Of a DNA stretch of 36,312 nucleotides, positions 13,614 through 21,302 are shown piece by piece (within the stretch, counting starts at the first letter, position 1; each line of letters starts with the position of its first letter). Origin of the DNA: Clostridia bacterium (GTDB lineage Bacteria > Bacillota > Clostridia > Oscillospirales > CAG-272). Under the pieces are notes generated by a model, which was given only the letters and a program-made list of their open reading frames with translations, was not told the DNA's origin and made no database searches. The DNA lies in assembly GCA_017452525.1 (NCBI GenBank), contig JAFTMG010000124.1:1-36312 (forward strand). Reading direction: 5' to 3'. A program made the translations under genes and the position numbers.

Positions 13614-14409
13614 TAACCATGTTCTCCCGATTGTCGGTCACCTTCCACTTGATCAGCTCCACGTCTCATACCTCGATCAGATCACCGATGAGCTGCAGGA
13701 TAAAGGCCTTTCCAACAAGTCGATTGTGTACTGCCACGCCACTACCCGCAAAATGCTTAACTACGCTCTGAAGCGCGGATATATAGCCGGGAATCCTTAC
13801 GCGATGTTTGACTTGCCCAGGATCCACCAGTACCGTTACACAGTCATTTCTCCGGAACAGATCGCCCAGCTCGCGGATGCAGCGCGTGATCGATGCCCGG
13901 ATCTCTATCCGGCTATCATCCTGGCAGGCTTTTATGGCATGCGGCGCGGCGAAGTGCTCGGCGTGATCCCGTCCCGGGACTATCGCGGCGGTGTGCTCTC
14001 TGTCGAGCGTACCCGAACGGTCATAGGCAGCCGAACGATCATCACACCATGTAAGACGGATCACTCCCAACGTCAGCTCCTGATCGCCCCGGAGCACCGT
14101 GAAATATTTGCTTGCTGTCCTTTGGGCTTATATTTGGTAGAATTTTCCCCTTGTGTGCTGAATAACGGCTTTAGACGGCTTCTAACGCTTTGTGATATGC
14201 CGCCAATGCGCTTTCACGATCTACGACATTCCTATGCGACATGGATGCTTGCGGAAAATGTAAATCCGAAAATTGTCAGTGCTGTCCTCGGTCATGCTAA
14301 TGTGGGAATCACACTTGACATATATTCACATCCGAATGTTGCTATGCAGAACGCTTGCCTTGATGCGATGCATAGAAAAAATAAAGGAGAATATTCTCTT
14401 TTGGTTTGA
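13519..14409 (+). CDS. Tyrosine recombinase phage integrase
   Basis: The 296-aa protein (ATG 13519, AAGGGTGG about 8 nt upstream; GTG 13507 is possible) has an N-terminal SAM-like core-binding domain (about 1-90) and a full catalytic domain. Visible residues are R142 (GMRRGE), K179, H233 and R236 (FHDLRH), H259 (LGHANV) and the nucleophile Y269 (DIYSH). All conserved residues are present, so the enzyme should be active. It lies next to attR and would recombine the 60-bp core in tRNA-Ser. It overlaps the Rep gene by 95 nt, an unusually long overlap. Confidence 0.95.
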   Translation: MTVRQLAEEFKKNYMMRRLRETTIAGYSVNLNNHVLPIVGHLPLDQLHVSYLDQITDELQDKGLSNKSIVYCHATTRKMLNYALKRGYIAGNPYAMFDLPRIHQYRYTVISPEQIAQLADAARDRCPDLYPAIILAGFYGMRRGEVLGVIPSRDYRGGVLSVERTRTVIGSRTIITPCKTDHSQRQLLIAPEHREIFACCPLGLYLVEFSPCVLNNGFRRLLTLCDMPPMRFHDLRHSYATWMLAENVNPKIVSAVLGHANVGITLDIYSHPNVAMQNACLDAMHRKNKGEYSLLV

Positions 14410-14410
14410 G

Positions 14411-14566
14411 ATGTCGAATTGTAAAAAGATTCGTTCTGAAAACTATATACTGCGTTCTAAGTTGTTGGAAAAAGAGATTGAGAAAGAATTGCTTGAGGTT
14501 AAATGCCGTGACATGGCAAATGAGATTTATCTTTTATCTGAAACAAATAACAAAAAAACCGAGTGA
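14411..14566 (+). CDS. 51-aa coiled-coil protein candidate
   Basis: ATG 14411 follows the integrase stop by 1 nt. The product is highly charged and helical (SKLLEKEIEKELLEVK), likely a coiled coil. No ribosome site lies at normal distance; AAAGGAG is about 21 nt upstream, but a palindrome GAGAATATTCTC between could bring it closer. It could be an excisionase-like helper, but there is no HTH. The stop lies inside the terminator stem. Confidence 0.4.
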   Translation: MSNCKKIRSENYILRSKLLEKEIEKELLEVKCRDMANEIYLLSETNNKKTE

Positions 14567-14584
14567 AAAATCACTCGGTTTTTC
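14552..14584. terminator. Phage-supplied bidirectional terminator
   Basis: A 12-bp stem (14555-14566 with 14571-14582) is flanked by A- and T-runs. It ends the integrase transcript on the plus strand and replaces the original terminator behind the tRNA-Ser gene on the minus strand. Confidence 0.85.
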
Positions 14585-14586
14585 TA

Positions 14587-14646
14587 TGGCGGAGAGAAAG
14601 AGATTCGAACTCTTGATACGCTATCAACGTATACACGATTTCCAGT
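14587..14646. repeat. attR, 60-bp core within intact tRNA-Ser
   Basis: The right copy of the direct repeat runs from the encoded CCA to the edge of the anticodon loop. With the host 5' part (14647-14678) it rebuilds a full tRNA, so integration does not destroy the gene. Confidence 0.95.
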
Positions 14647-14678
14647 CGTGCGCCTTAGACCAACTCAGCCATCTCTCC
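14587..14678 (-). tRNA. tRNA-Ser (anticodon GGA)
   Basis: The 92-nt minus-strand gene, counting the encoded CCA, has acceptor arms GGAGAGA/TCTCTCC, a long variable arm typical of serine tRNAs, the T-loop GTTCGAATC and an anticodon loop CTGGAAA (GGA reads UCC/UCU). It is preceded by a consensus promoter. It is the integration target of the phage. Confidence 0.95.
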
Positions 14679-14689
14679 ACGACTTCTCT

Positions 14690-14718
14690 ATTATAGCACA
14701 TGACCTTGGATTTGTCAA
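14690..14718 (-). promoter_or_regulatory. Promoter of tRNA-Ser
   Basis: Minus strand: TTGACA, 17 bp, TATAAT, a perfect consensus that ends 11 nt before the mature tRNA 5' end. Confidence 0.9.
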
Positions 14719-14763
14719 GACTTTTTTGAAAATTTTTGCTTGAAATTTGTGTTTTTTCAGAAG

Positions 14764-14802
14764 ATATTCTCCCGAAACGGATAGGATGTTTCGGGAGAAT
14801 AT
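14764..14802. terminator. Long hairpin downstream of the topoisomerase gene
   Basis: A 15-bp perfect stem (14764-14778 with 14788-14802) lies 10 nt after the topoisomerase B stop. It lacks a clear T-tract on either strand, so it may act as a weak terminator or an mRNA stabiliser. Confidence 0.55.
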
Positions 14803-14812
14803 TGGGATCGGA

Positions 14813-16921
14813 TCAGATATCGGCATCCTTGCGGTATTTGCTGCCGTTTTCCGCGATAAAGACCTTTCGTGCGGGCAGGTCATCGCCCAGAAGGGTCTCA
14901 AAAATACGCTCGGTTTCGGCGGCATCGGCGGGGGTGACGGCGATGAGGCGGCGTGTGGCGGGATTCATGGTGGTCTTTGCCATCATCTTCGGCTCGTTTT
15001 CACCAAGACCCTTGGAGCGCTGCAGCGTATATTTTTTGTTGCCCAGTTTTTTCAGAATGGCGATCTTCTCGAATTCGTCGTAGGCGAAATAGGTCTCGTC
15101 CTTGGTCGTGATCTCGAAAAGGGGTGTTTCCGCAATGAAGACTCTTTGCTCCTTCAGCAACGTGGGCAGGAGGCGGTAGAAGAGTGTCAGCAGCAGCGTG
15201 CGGATCTGGAATCCGTCTTCATCGGCATCGGTACAGAGGATGATCTTGGACCAGCGCAGCGCCTCCAGATCGAAGGCGGGGATATTGCCCTTGATCTTTC
15301 CGTTGATCTCGACACCGCAACCGATGACGCGGAGCAGATCGGTGATGATGTCGCTCTTGAAAATGCGGTCATAGCCGACCTTCATACAGTTCAGCGTCTT
15401 ACCGCGAACGGGGATGATCGCCTGAAATTCGGCATTGCGGCTCAGCTTACAAACGGTTAGCGCTGAGTCACCCTCCACGATATACAGCTCGCGGATAGCG
15501 GGATCCTTGGAGCGGCAGGCAACGAATTTTTCCACGCGGTTGGTGATATCCATCGTACCCGTCAGTTTTTTCTTGACGTCAATGCGGGCATTTTCGGCAC
15601 TTTCGCGGCTACGCTTATTGATCAGTACCTGATTGGCAAACTTTTCTGCCTCCATCGGGTTCTCAATGAAGTAGATCTCCAGCTTCTGCTTGAGAAATTC
15701 GGTCATTGCCTCATAGATGAAGGTGTTGGTGATCGCCTTCTTGGTCTGGTTCTCGTAAGAGGTCAGGGTAGAGGTGGAATTGATCACCAGCAAAAGCGAA
15801 TCGGCGATGTCGTTGAAGGTGATCTTGGAGTCGGTCTTGTTGTATTTTCCCGCGCCCTTCATATACTTGTCCAGCGCGTAGACAAACGCCACGCGGACGG
15901 CGCGGTCGGGGGATCCGCCGTGCTCCAGATAGGATGCGCAATGGTAATACTCCAGGCGTGGATTGACGTTGGTGGCGCAGAAGGAGAAATCCGCTTTGAG
16001 CTTATATTCCTCCTTGTCCTCACGGTCGCGTCCCTGTGTTTCCAGATGCCACATGACGGGGGCGGTCAGGGAATGCTCGCCTGCCAGCTCGGTGATGTAG
16101 TCCTGAATACCGTTCTCGTAGACGTACTGCGTATTGGTAAAGGTACCGTCCTCCTGCTCCAGATGCAGATCAAAGACGATGCCGCCGTTGACAACTGCCT
16201 GGCGCTTGAGCAGATCGGTATAGAATTCGTGGGGAATGGCGATATCCGTGAAGACCTCCAGGTCGGGCAACCAGCGGATGACGGTGCCGGTACGGCGCTC
16301 GTTTTTGCCCAGCTCTCTGACCTCCAGCTCGGAGACAGGCTCGCCGCGCTTGAAGTGGATGGTGGAAACGTGCGTGCCGTTGTAGGAGGAAACGTCCATA
16401 TAGGCGGCACTGTACTGGGTCGCACAGGCACCCAGACCGTTCAGACCCAGCGAATACTCATAGGCTCCGCCGCCCTGATTGTTTTCGTATTTGCCGCCGG
16501 CGTACAGCTCGCAGTAGACCAGATCCCAGTTCCAGCGCCCCTCGGTCTCATTCCAACCGAGAGGGACGCCGCGCCCATGGTCGTCCACCTCGATGGAGTG
16601 GTCGCGGAAGGCGGTGACCTTGATGATATTGCCGTGACCCTCGCGCGCCTCGTCTACCGAGTTGGAGAGGATCTCAAAAAAGGAATGCTCGCATCCCTCC
16701 AGCCCATCCGAGCCGAAGATAACACCGGGGCGCTTGCGCACGCGGTCCGCACCCTTGAGTGCCTTGATGCTTTGGTCGTTATATTCCTGTGCTGTTTTAT
16801 TTTTACGGGCGGTCGGTTCTGCCGATTTTTCTTCGGCGGTCACGGTCGCTTTCGCTTTTTTCGTTGCGGTCGTTTTTGCGGTGGTTGTTGCTTTTTTTGC
16901 TGTCGTTTTCTTTTCTGCCAT
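14813..16921 (-). CDS. Divergent type IIA topoisomerase B subunit (GyrB/ParE-like)
   Basis: The 702-aa protein begins with a Lys/Ala/Thr-rich tail (1-40) and then has a GHKL ATPase domain (NSVDEAREGHG, VDDHGRGVP, GLNGLGACATQ), a transducer domain and a TOPRIM domain. The TOPRIM motifs depart from the usual wording: EGDSALT (E483) where most have EGDSAGG, PVRGKTLN, and DADEDGFQI (D565, D567, D569) where most have DADVDGAHI. The closing motif QRSKGLGENEP is present. Catalytic acids are kept, so it should be active. It may be a second, specialised topoisomerase; its GyrA/ParC-like partner is not in the window. GAGGAGG precedes ATG. Confidence 0.88.
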   Translation of the reverse strand: MAEKKTTAKKATTTAKTTATKKAKATVTAEEKSAEPTARKNKTAQEYNDQSIKALKGADRVRKRPGVIFGSDGLEGCEHSFFEILSNSVDEAREGHGNIIKVTAFRDHSIEVDDHGRGVPLGWNETEGRWNWDLVYCELYAGGKYENNQGGGAYEYSLGLNGLGACATQYSAAYMDVSSYNGTHVSTIHFKRGEPVSELEVRELGKNERRTGTVIRWLPDLEVFTDIAIPHEFYTDLLKRQAVVNGGIVFDLHLEQEDGTFTNTQYVYENGIQDYITELAGEHSLTAPVMWHLETQGRDREDKEEYKLKADFSFCATNVNPRLEYYHCASYLEHGGSPDRAVRVAFVYALDKYMKGAGKYNKTDSKITFNDIADSLLLVINSTSTLTSYENQTKKAITNTFIYEAMTEFLKQKLEIYFIENPMEAEKFANQVLINKRSRESAENARIDVKKKLTGTMDITNRVEKFVACRSKDPAIRELYIVEGDSALTVCKLSRNAEFQAIIPVRGKTLNCMKVGYDRIFKSDIITDLLRVIGCGVEINGKIKGNIPAFDLEALRWSKIILCTDADEDGFQIRTLLLTLFYRLLPTLLKEQRVFIAETPLFEITTKDETYFAYDEFEKIAILKKLGNKKYTLQRSKGLGENEPKMMAKTTMNPATRRLIAVTPADAAETERIFETLLGDDLPARKVFIAENGSKYRKDADI

Positions 16922-16964
16922 GGCAGTTCCTCCTCGTCTCGGTCATTTCATATCTATCTTTTAT

Positions 16965-16993
16965 ATTATAACAAATTTTTTCTCTTTTGAAAA
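16965..16993 (-). promoter_or_regulatory. Likely promoter of the topoisomerase gene
   Basis: Minus strand: TTTTCA, 17 bp, TATAAT, about 44 nt upstream of the start codon. The -10 is perfect; the -35 is weak. Confidence 0.5.
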
Positions 16994-17034
16994 GGGGGAT
17001 TTCATGTTTTTTTTCGTGAATTCCGTGTCTTGTC

Positions 17035-17550
17035 TCAGCCGCGGCATGCCCGTCTGCCTGCTTCCAGCGCGGCGGTCGGATCCTCGCCCAATGCGAAGAG
17101 AACGTAGGATCCCCGCGTCTCGATCTGCGCCTTCTCGACCGTATCCGAATAGGGGGAGTTGAGGAAGGCAAGACGAATGCGATCCAGGCGGCGGTGGCAG
17201 AGCTGTGCCACGTCATAGGCGTCCTGCGGCGAAACACAGCGCAGGACGGCAAACTCGCAGGGCAGGGGATGAGCGGAGAGACGAAAGGCGAAATCGTTGA
17301 CGGCAAAAAACTCCACGGGGTATTCGCCATCGCCGAAGAGAGCGGCGATCAGCTCGTTGTCGGCATATGCTGTCTCATCCGCTTCGGCACCTTTGAGATA
17401 GACCTGCCCTGCCGGCATGGATGGCTGGCTTTCGCACATGGCGGCAAGGATCGTTGAGGCGTCCGTCTCCACCTGTACGCAGGCGCTAAGGAAGAGAAGG
17501 GGGAGAAGGACAAGGAGAAGCAGGAGGCGAAGCGGCGGGTGGTTTTTCAT
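17035..17550 (-). CDS. Small lipoprotein, possibly DUF4358-like
   Basis: The 171-aa product has a signal peptide (Leu-rich 8-22) and the lipobox LSAC with Cys24. The mature part holds a strand-helix pattern, an internal YPVEFFAV / AFRLSAH segment, a helix with DAYDVAQLCHRRLD and an end YVLFALGEDPTAALEAG. This layout recalls Firmicutes DUF4358 lipoproteins, but I am not certain. It would sit on the outer face of the membrane. The function is unknown. Confidence 0.75.
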   Translation of the reverse strand: MKNHPPLRLLLLLVLLPLLFLSACVQVETDASTILAAMCESQPSMPAGQVYLKGAEADETAYADNELIAALFGDGEYPVEFFAVNDFAFRLSAHPLPCEFAVLRCVSPQDAYDVAQLCHRRLDRIRLAFLNSPYSDTVEKAQIETRGSYVLFALGEDPTAALEAGRRACRG

Positions 17551-17613
17551 GCGGGAGATCTCCTTTCATATGAGATGGAGGAAGGCTTCCCTATACTGTA
17601 TGCACGTCGCATG

Positions 17614-17658
17614 GCAAAAAATCTCCTCACCCGCCCCAAATCGGGCGTGTGAGGAGAT
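17614..17658 (-). terminator. Terminator of the glycerophosphodiesterase gene
   Basis: On the minus strand a long stem (ATCTCCTCAC... arms, 17621-17658) is followed by a run of T (plus-strand A-run 17616-17621). It lies 16 nt after the gene. Confidence 0.85.
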
Positions 17659-17674
17659 GGCAATTACGATCCGA

Positions 17675-18463
17675 TCAGCCCTCGATCTCTTTCAGCCATT
17701 GGGGCTTGAGGTGACCGGTGGTCTCGATGACGTCGGCGTGACATTCCTTGACGGCGCGCTCCAGCTCTTCGCGCTTGGAGAGGATCCAGACACCGACCTC
17801 ACCGTAGGCGCGGACAAAATCGCACAGCTCGGCGTTTGCCTTGGGTCCCTTGAACCACTGGGTCATGTCGTTGTCGTAGCAGACCCAGATGACCAGGCGG
17901 TGACCGTCTGCGATCTTCTTGACCTTCTCCAGTGTTTCGGCATCCAGCGAGGGACCGTCATAGTGGAGCATGGCGTGGGGGAACTTTGTGGCAGCTTGCT
18001 CGAGGCATTCCAGCGTGCGGCAGGTAAAGCCGATGCTTGCCGCCTTCTCGCCGCGTGCGGCGATCTCGTCAAGGAAAGCCTTGCGCAGATCATCGGGGAA
18101 TTTCTCCCAGCAATTGTCGATCTTGATGGGAATCTGCGGATGCTCTTCCGCGAAATCCAGAACGTCGGAGAGCAGAGGAATCTTCTCGCCCTTGAATTGC
18201 TCGGAGAACCAGGAGCCGTACTCGAATTCCTGCGCCTCGGCAAGGGTGATCTCTTTGATCTTCAGATCCTGCGCGTTGCCGTCACGGTCGCGACCGGTGC
18301 GCTTGAGGGAGCCGTCGTGCAGAATGACGAATTTGCCGTCTGCGGTGTATTTGGGGTCCATTTCGATCAGGTCATAGCCTTGCTCAACGGACGCGCGAAA
18401 AGCGGCGAGCGTGTTTTCGGGATACTCGGAGCTGACGCCGCGATGTGCTTGTAAAAGTGCCAT
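17675..18463 (-). CDS. Glycerophosphodiester phosphodiesterase (GDPD family)
   Basis: The 262-aa enzyme shows the GDPD core at its N-terminus: H7-R8-G9, the P-E-N-T segment (15-18), E34-x-D36 in LIEMD and H49-D50. These bind metal and act in acid-base catalysis to split glycerophosphodiesters into an alcohol and glycerol 3-phosphate. No signal peptide is present, so the enzyme is cytoplasmic. Length is normal for the bacterial UgpQ-type family. It is monocistronic, with its own promoter and terminator. Confidence 0.93.
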   Translation of the reverse strand: MALLQAHRGVSSEYPENTLAAFRASVEQGYDLIEMDPKYTADGKFVILHDGSLKRTGRDRDGNAQDLKIKEITLAEAQEFEYGSWFSEQFKGEKIPLLSDVLDFAEEHPQIPIKIDNCWEKFPDDLRKAFLDEIAARGEKAASIGFTCRTLECLEQAATKFPHAMLHYDGPSLDAETLEKVKKIADGHRLVIWVCYDNDMTQWFKGPKANAELCDFVRAYGEVGVWILSKREELERAVKECHADVIETTGHLKPQWLKEIEG

Positions 18464-18503
18464 ATCAAATGTTCCTTTCTGTCAAAGGTGATCTTGTGAG
18501 TCT

Positions 18504-18532
18504 ATTGTAGCACAAAGTGTGCGGGGATGCAA
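18504..18532 (-). promoter_or_regulatory. Likely promoter of the glycerophosphodiesterase gene
   Basis: Minus strand: TTGCAT, 17 bp, TACAAT, with TGC before the -10. It starts the transcript about 35 nt upstream of the gene. Confidence 0.6.
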
Positions 18533-18575
18533 GAGCGAAAAAGACAAAAAAGTCGGCTTTTTTACAAAAAAAGAG

Positions 18576-18604
18576 TTGCCATGCCCTGCGGGATGTGATA
18601 CAAT
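18576..18604 (+). promoter_or_regulatory. Promoter of the SGNH hydrolase gene
   Basis: TTGCCA, 17 bp, TACAAT; the next gene begins about 42 nt downstream. Confidence 0.75.
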
Positions 18605-18645
18605 AAGGGAGATGTATTTTATTACAAAAAGTGAGGTAACGCAAA

Positions 18646-19803
18646 ATGTCCGACAAGAAATGGGTAGCAGGTTGGGGTGCCGCCTGCGATACCATCTGCA
18701 TGAACCATACCGAGTATTTCAAGGATCAGACCTTCCGCTACGTCATCTACCCCACGGTAGACGGCACGGCACTTCGTCTGCATTTTTCCAACCGCTTCAA
18801 CACCGAGGCGACCACCATCACCCGCGCTACGGTGGCAGTGCGCACCGAGGGCAGCTCTGTGGATGCCGCCACGCTGACAAAGATCACCTTCGGCGGTGCC
18901 GAGAGCCTGACCATGCCTGCCGGCGGCGAGCATTTTGTTTCCGACGAGATCGCATTTGCCTTTTCTGCAGGTCAGGAATTTTCCGTCAGCCTGTATTTTG
19001 CCGACCTGACGCAGAATATGACGGGTCATTCCAACAACGGTCACTACATCAAGAAGTATTACAGCCGCGGAGATCACACCGGGTCGGCGGATATCCCGCT
19101 GGAGAGCTGGGGTGAGAACGGTCCTTACTGCTTCCTTCACACCATCGATTTCGCCACCGATGCCACTAAGGACGTGAAGGCAATCGTTGCCTTCGGTGAC
19201 TCCATCACCGCACAGCCCTGGCCCGACTGTCTGGCACGCCGTCTGGGCACGCTTGGCATTTCCGACCGTACCGTGGTCCGCAAGGGGATCGGCGGAAACC
19301 GCATTCTGCGCGACTACATCCACCGTTTCAAGAAGCATTGGGGTCCTGCGGGCATTCTGCGCTTTGAGCGTGAGGTGGTGCAGGAGGGCGTGGATCGCGT
19401 CTTTGTTCTGCACGGCATCAACGATCTGATCCATCCGGGCGTGAATAATAAGTTCTGCCCCATGAGCGAGCTTCCCACCGCCGAAGAGATGATCGAGAAC
19501 GGTTACAAGAAGTATATTGAGATCGCGCATCGCCACGGCATCAAGATCTATCTTGCCACCATTCTGCCCTGTCCCAGATGCATGAATGACGACGGAGTTC
19601 GTGAGAAGACACGTCTTACCGTAAACGAATGGATCCGCACCCAGACGCTTGCTGAGGGTGTGATCGACTTTGAGGCTGCTGTTTGGGATCCCACCGATCA
19701 CCAGCAGATCTTTGCCGAGTATGACAGCGGCGACCACCTGCACCCCAGCCTTGCCGGTGCGCAGAAGATGGCAGACAGCATTCCCGAGGAATTTTTGAGA
19801 TAA
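18646..19803 (+). CDS. SGNH/GDSL-family hydrolase
   Basis: The 385-aa protein has a beta-sandwich-like N-terminal part (1-165) and a C-terminal SGNH domain: block I AFGDSIT with Ser186, a Gly in GIGGNRIL, the Asn in GINDL and the DxxH pair D363-H366 in DHLHP. No signal peptide is seen, so it acts in the cytoplasm. Such enzymes are esterases, often carbohydrate deacetylases, in fermenting Clostridia. The next genes downstream are sugar genes on the other strand, which fits a role in glycan use. Substrate unknown. Confidence 0.88.
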   Translation: MSDKKWVAGWGAACDTICMNHTEYFKDQTFRYVIYPTVDGTALRLHFSNRFNTEATTITRATVAVRTEGSSVDAATLTKITFGGAESLTMPAGGEHFVSDEIAFAFSAGQEFSVSLYFADLTQNMTGHSNNGHYIKKYYSRGDHTGSADIPLESWGENGPYCFLHTIDFATDATKDVKAIVAFGDSITAQPWPDCLARRLGTLGISDRTVVRKGIGGNRILRDYIHRFKKHWGPAGILRFEREVVQEGVDRVFVLHGINDLIHPGVNNKFCPMSELPTAEEMIENGYKKYIEIAHRHGIKIYLATILPCPRCMNDDGVREKTRLTVNEWIRTQTLAEGVIDFEAAVWDPTDHQQIFAEYDSGDHLHPSLAGAQKMADSIPEEFLR

Positions 19804-19813
19804 TACACAAGAG

Positions 19814-19839
19814 AAGCGACCCGCCGCGGCGGGTCGCTT
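19814..19839. terminator. Shared terminator between SGNH and GH39-like genes
   Basis: A perfect palindrome of 26 bp (AAGCGACCCGCCG arms) lies between two converging genes and can end both transcripts, although the T-tracts are short. Confidence 0.7.
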
Positions 19840-19847
19840 GTTCTGTG

Positions 19848-21302
19848 TTACGCGCGTTTTTGAATTTTGTAGAGGATAAAGGCATCCTTCTCCAGCGCGA
19901 AGACGTGGCGGAAGATACCGTCTGCGTCGACGGTGCGATCCGCCTGACCGGTGATTTCTACGGTTTTACCGTCGCACTTGTCGCTTGTCACACAGTTGTT
20001 GTGATAGGAGTCGCACAAATGTCCGACGATATGATAGGTGCCGCTCGCCATGCCGGAGAGCGTCAGCTCACAGGGCACCGTCTCTCCCGAGGGATTGGCA
20101 ACCAGGACCGCGATGCCGTCTGTGTTCTCTACCGCTACTGCCTGATAGTCGGTATCCCTCGCGTAGGATTCACTGACGGTGCAAGCAAGCCGCTCACCGT
20201 ACAGATCGTGAAGCATCTTGACGGCAATGCCGTTCGGTGTCATGGCATATGACCCATCGGCGCAGAGAAGGAACTGCGTGTAGGAGATCTGAAGCTTTGG
20301 ATTGTGAAAGGTGCACCAAGGGAAGGGATAGAGCTTGGGGGATTCCTCGCAGCCGAAGGCAAGCAGATAGGTGATCAGCCCCGAAGCGTTGTAGAGCGCG
20401 TCACCGTCGACTCCTGTGGTTTTTGCTTTGCCCAGCTCGTTGAGAAAGACGGGACGGTCGGGCAGGTCGAGATCGGTCAGCATCTGATCGTGCTGTGCGC
20501 GGATCAAACGGAGCATTTCAACGCCCGAAAGCGCCGCCTCCGCCAATTTGCCGCAACGAACCAAGCCGGTTGTGGCGCCCGTTTGATAGTAATGATAGGA
20601 GTAGAAATCCATGGGGCAGTTGCCGATCTCGGTTTCCTTGAGCCTGCGCATGACGTCGCGCATCAGCTCCCAGCAGTGAAGGGGGTGTGCTTCTGCAAAA
20701 CCGCCGATCTCAAGCGGAAGTGCATAGTGATGCTTTTCGTTGAGTCTCTTGACGGCGCGGTGCGCACACAGATAGATCTTGACGTATTCTTCGGCGGTGA
20801 GAAGTCCAAAGGATTTGATATCCACCTCGTTGCAACATTCAATGTAGCGGATGTTGGGGGCGAGCTCTTTGCAGTATTCGACTGCTTTCTCAAAGATCCG
20901 CTCGTACTGCTCGTAGGTGATCACACCGTCCGAGACCTCGCGCTCCAGGCGGCGTACGTTGAGCAAAAGCTCATCTGCCGCCGCGGCGTGGGAGGTCAGA
21001 TAGGCGTGAAAGCGGGTGCCGGAGGGGGCGGGGACGATATTGCCCCAGTCATAGACATAGTGCAGCTCCTCGGGACGGTAGCGCGCCACGCCGATGTCGT
21101 AGTCGGGGTAGAAGGTGTCCGTGCGGTAGTCCCAGTATTCGTCCAGCGTGATCCACACGCGCATGATCTCCGCACGTCCCAGCTGACCTTCAAGATATGC
21201 GGGAAAATCCTCGGGAGGCGCGTAACGCAAGGTGCTGTTCTGCCATTTGGTGGGGTCGATGTATTTGCCCTGCTTTTTTTTGGTATTGACTTGAATCTTC
21301 AT
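19848..21302 (-). CDS. GH39-like glycoside hydrolase (clan GH-A)
   Basis: The 484-aa protein has a TIM-barrel with the clan GH-A catalytic pair: acid/base E159 in the CCNEVD motif and nucleophile E289 in FLNELG. A beta-sandwich domain follows (about 375-484). The layout resembles GH39 beta-xylosidases. No signal peptide is present, so it would act on imported oligosaccharides. It overlaps the SDR gene start by 4 nt and is the last gene of the sugar operon. Exact linkage cannot be told. Confidence 0.8.
   Translation of the reverse strand: MKIQVNTKKKQGKYIDPTKWQNSTLRYAPPEDFPAYLEGQLGRAEIMRVWITLDEYWDYRTDTFYPDYDIGVARYRPEELHYVYDWGNIVPAPSGTRFHAYLTSHAAAADELLLNVRRLEREVSDGVITYEQYERIFEKAVEYCKELAPNIRYIECCNEVDIKSFGLLTAEEYVKIYLCAHRAVKRLNEKHHYALPLEIGGFAEAHPLHCWELMRDVMRRLKETEIGNCPMDFYSYHYYQTGATTGLVRCGKLAEAALSGVEMLRLIRAQHDQMLTDLDLPDRPVFLNELGKAKTTGVDGDALYNASGLITYLLAFGCEESPKLYPFPWCTFHNPKLQISYTQFLLCADGSYAMTPNGIAVKMLHDLYGERLACTVSESYARDTDYQAVAVENTDGIAVLVANPSGETVPCELTLSGMASGTYHIVGHLCDSYHNNCVTSDKCDGKTVEITGQADRTVDADGIFRHVFALEKDAFILYKIQKRA

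Larger units (their letters stand above)
3708..14646 (+). mobile_element. Integrated filamentous phage (inovirus) prophage in tRNA-Ser
   Basis: A 60-bp perfect direct repeat bounds the element, which has integration (tyrosine recombinase), lysogeny (XRE repressor), replication (HUH initiator) and virion/assembly genes. The block from the candidate ssDNA-binding protein, small coat protein and small membrane proteins through a signal-peptide/C-anchored adsorption protein, a pVI-like protein, Zot/pI ATPase, intergenic region and Rep matches the Ff-type gene order V-VII/IX-VIII-III-VI-I-IG-II. There is no capsid, terminase, tail, holin-endolysin pair or secretin. Every expected reading frame is intact and tightly packed with ATGA overlaps, so the element looks functional. 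The excised circle would be 10,879 bp, larger than Ff (about 6.4 kb) mainly because of the 2.8-kb adsorption gene and the lysogeny genes. Confidence 0.95.

Noticed and set aside
14747..16990. Long plus-strand frames (14747-15460, 15920-16990)
   Set aside because: Antisense shadows of the topoisomerase B gene, without ribosome sites or domains.
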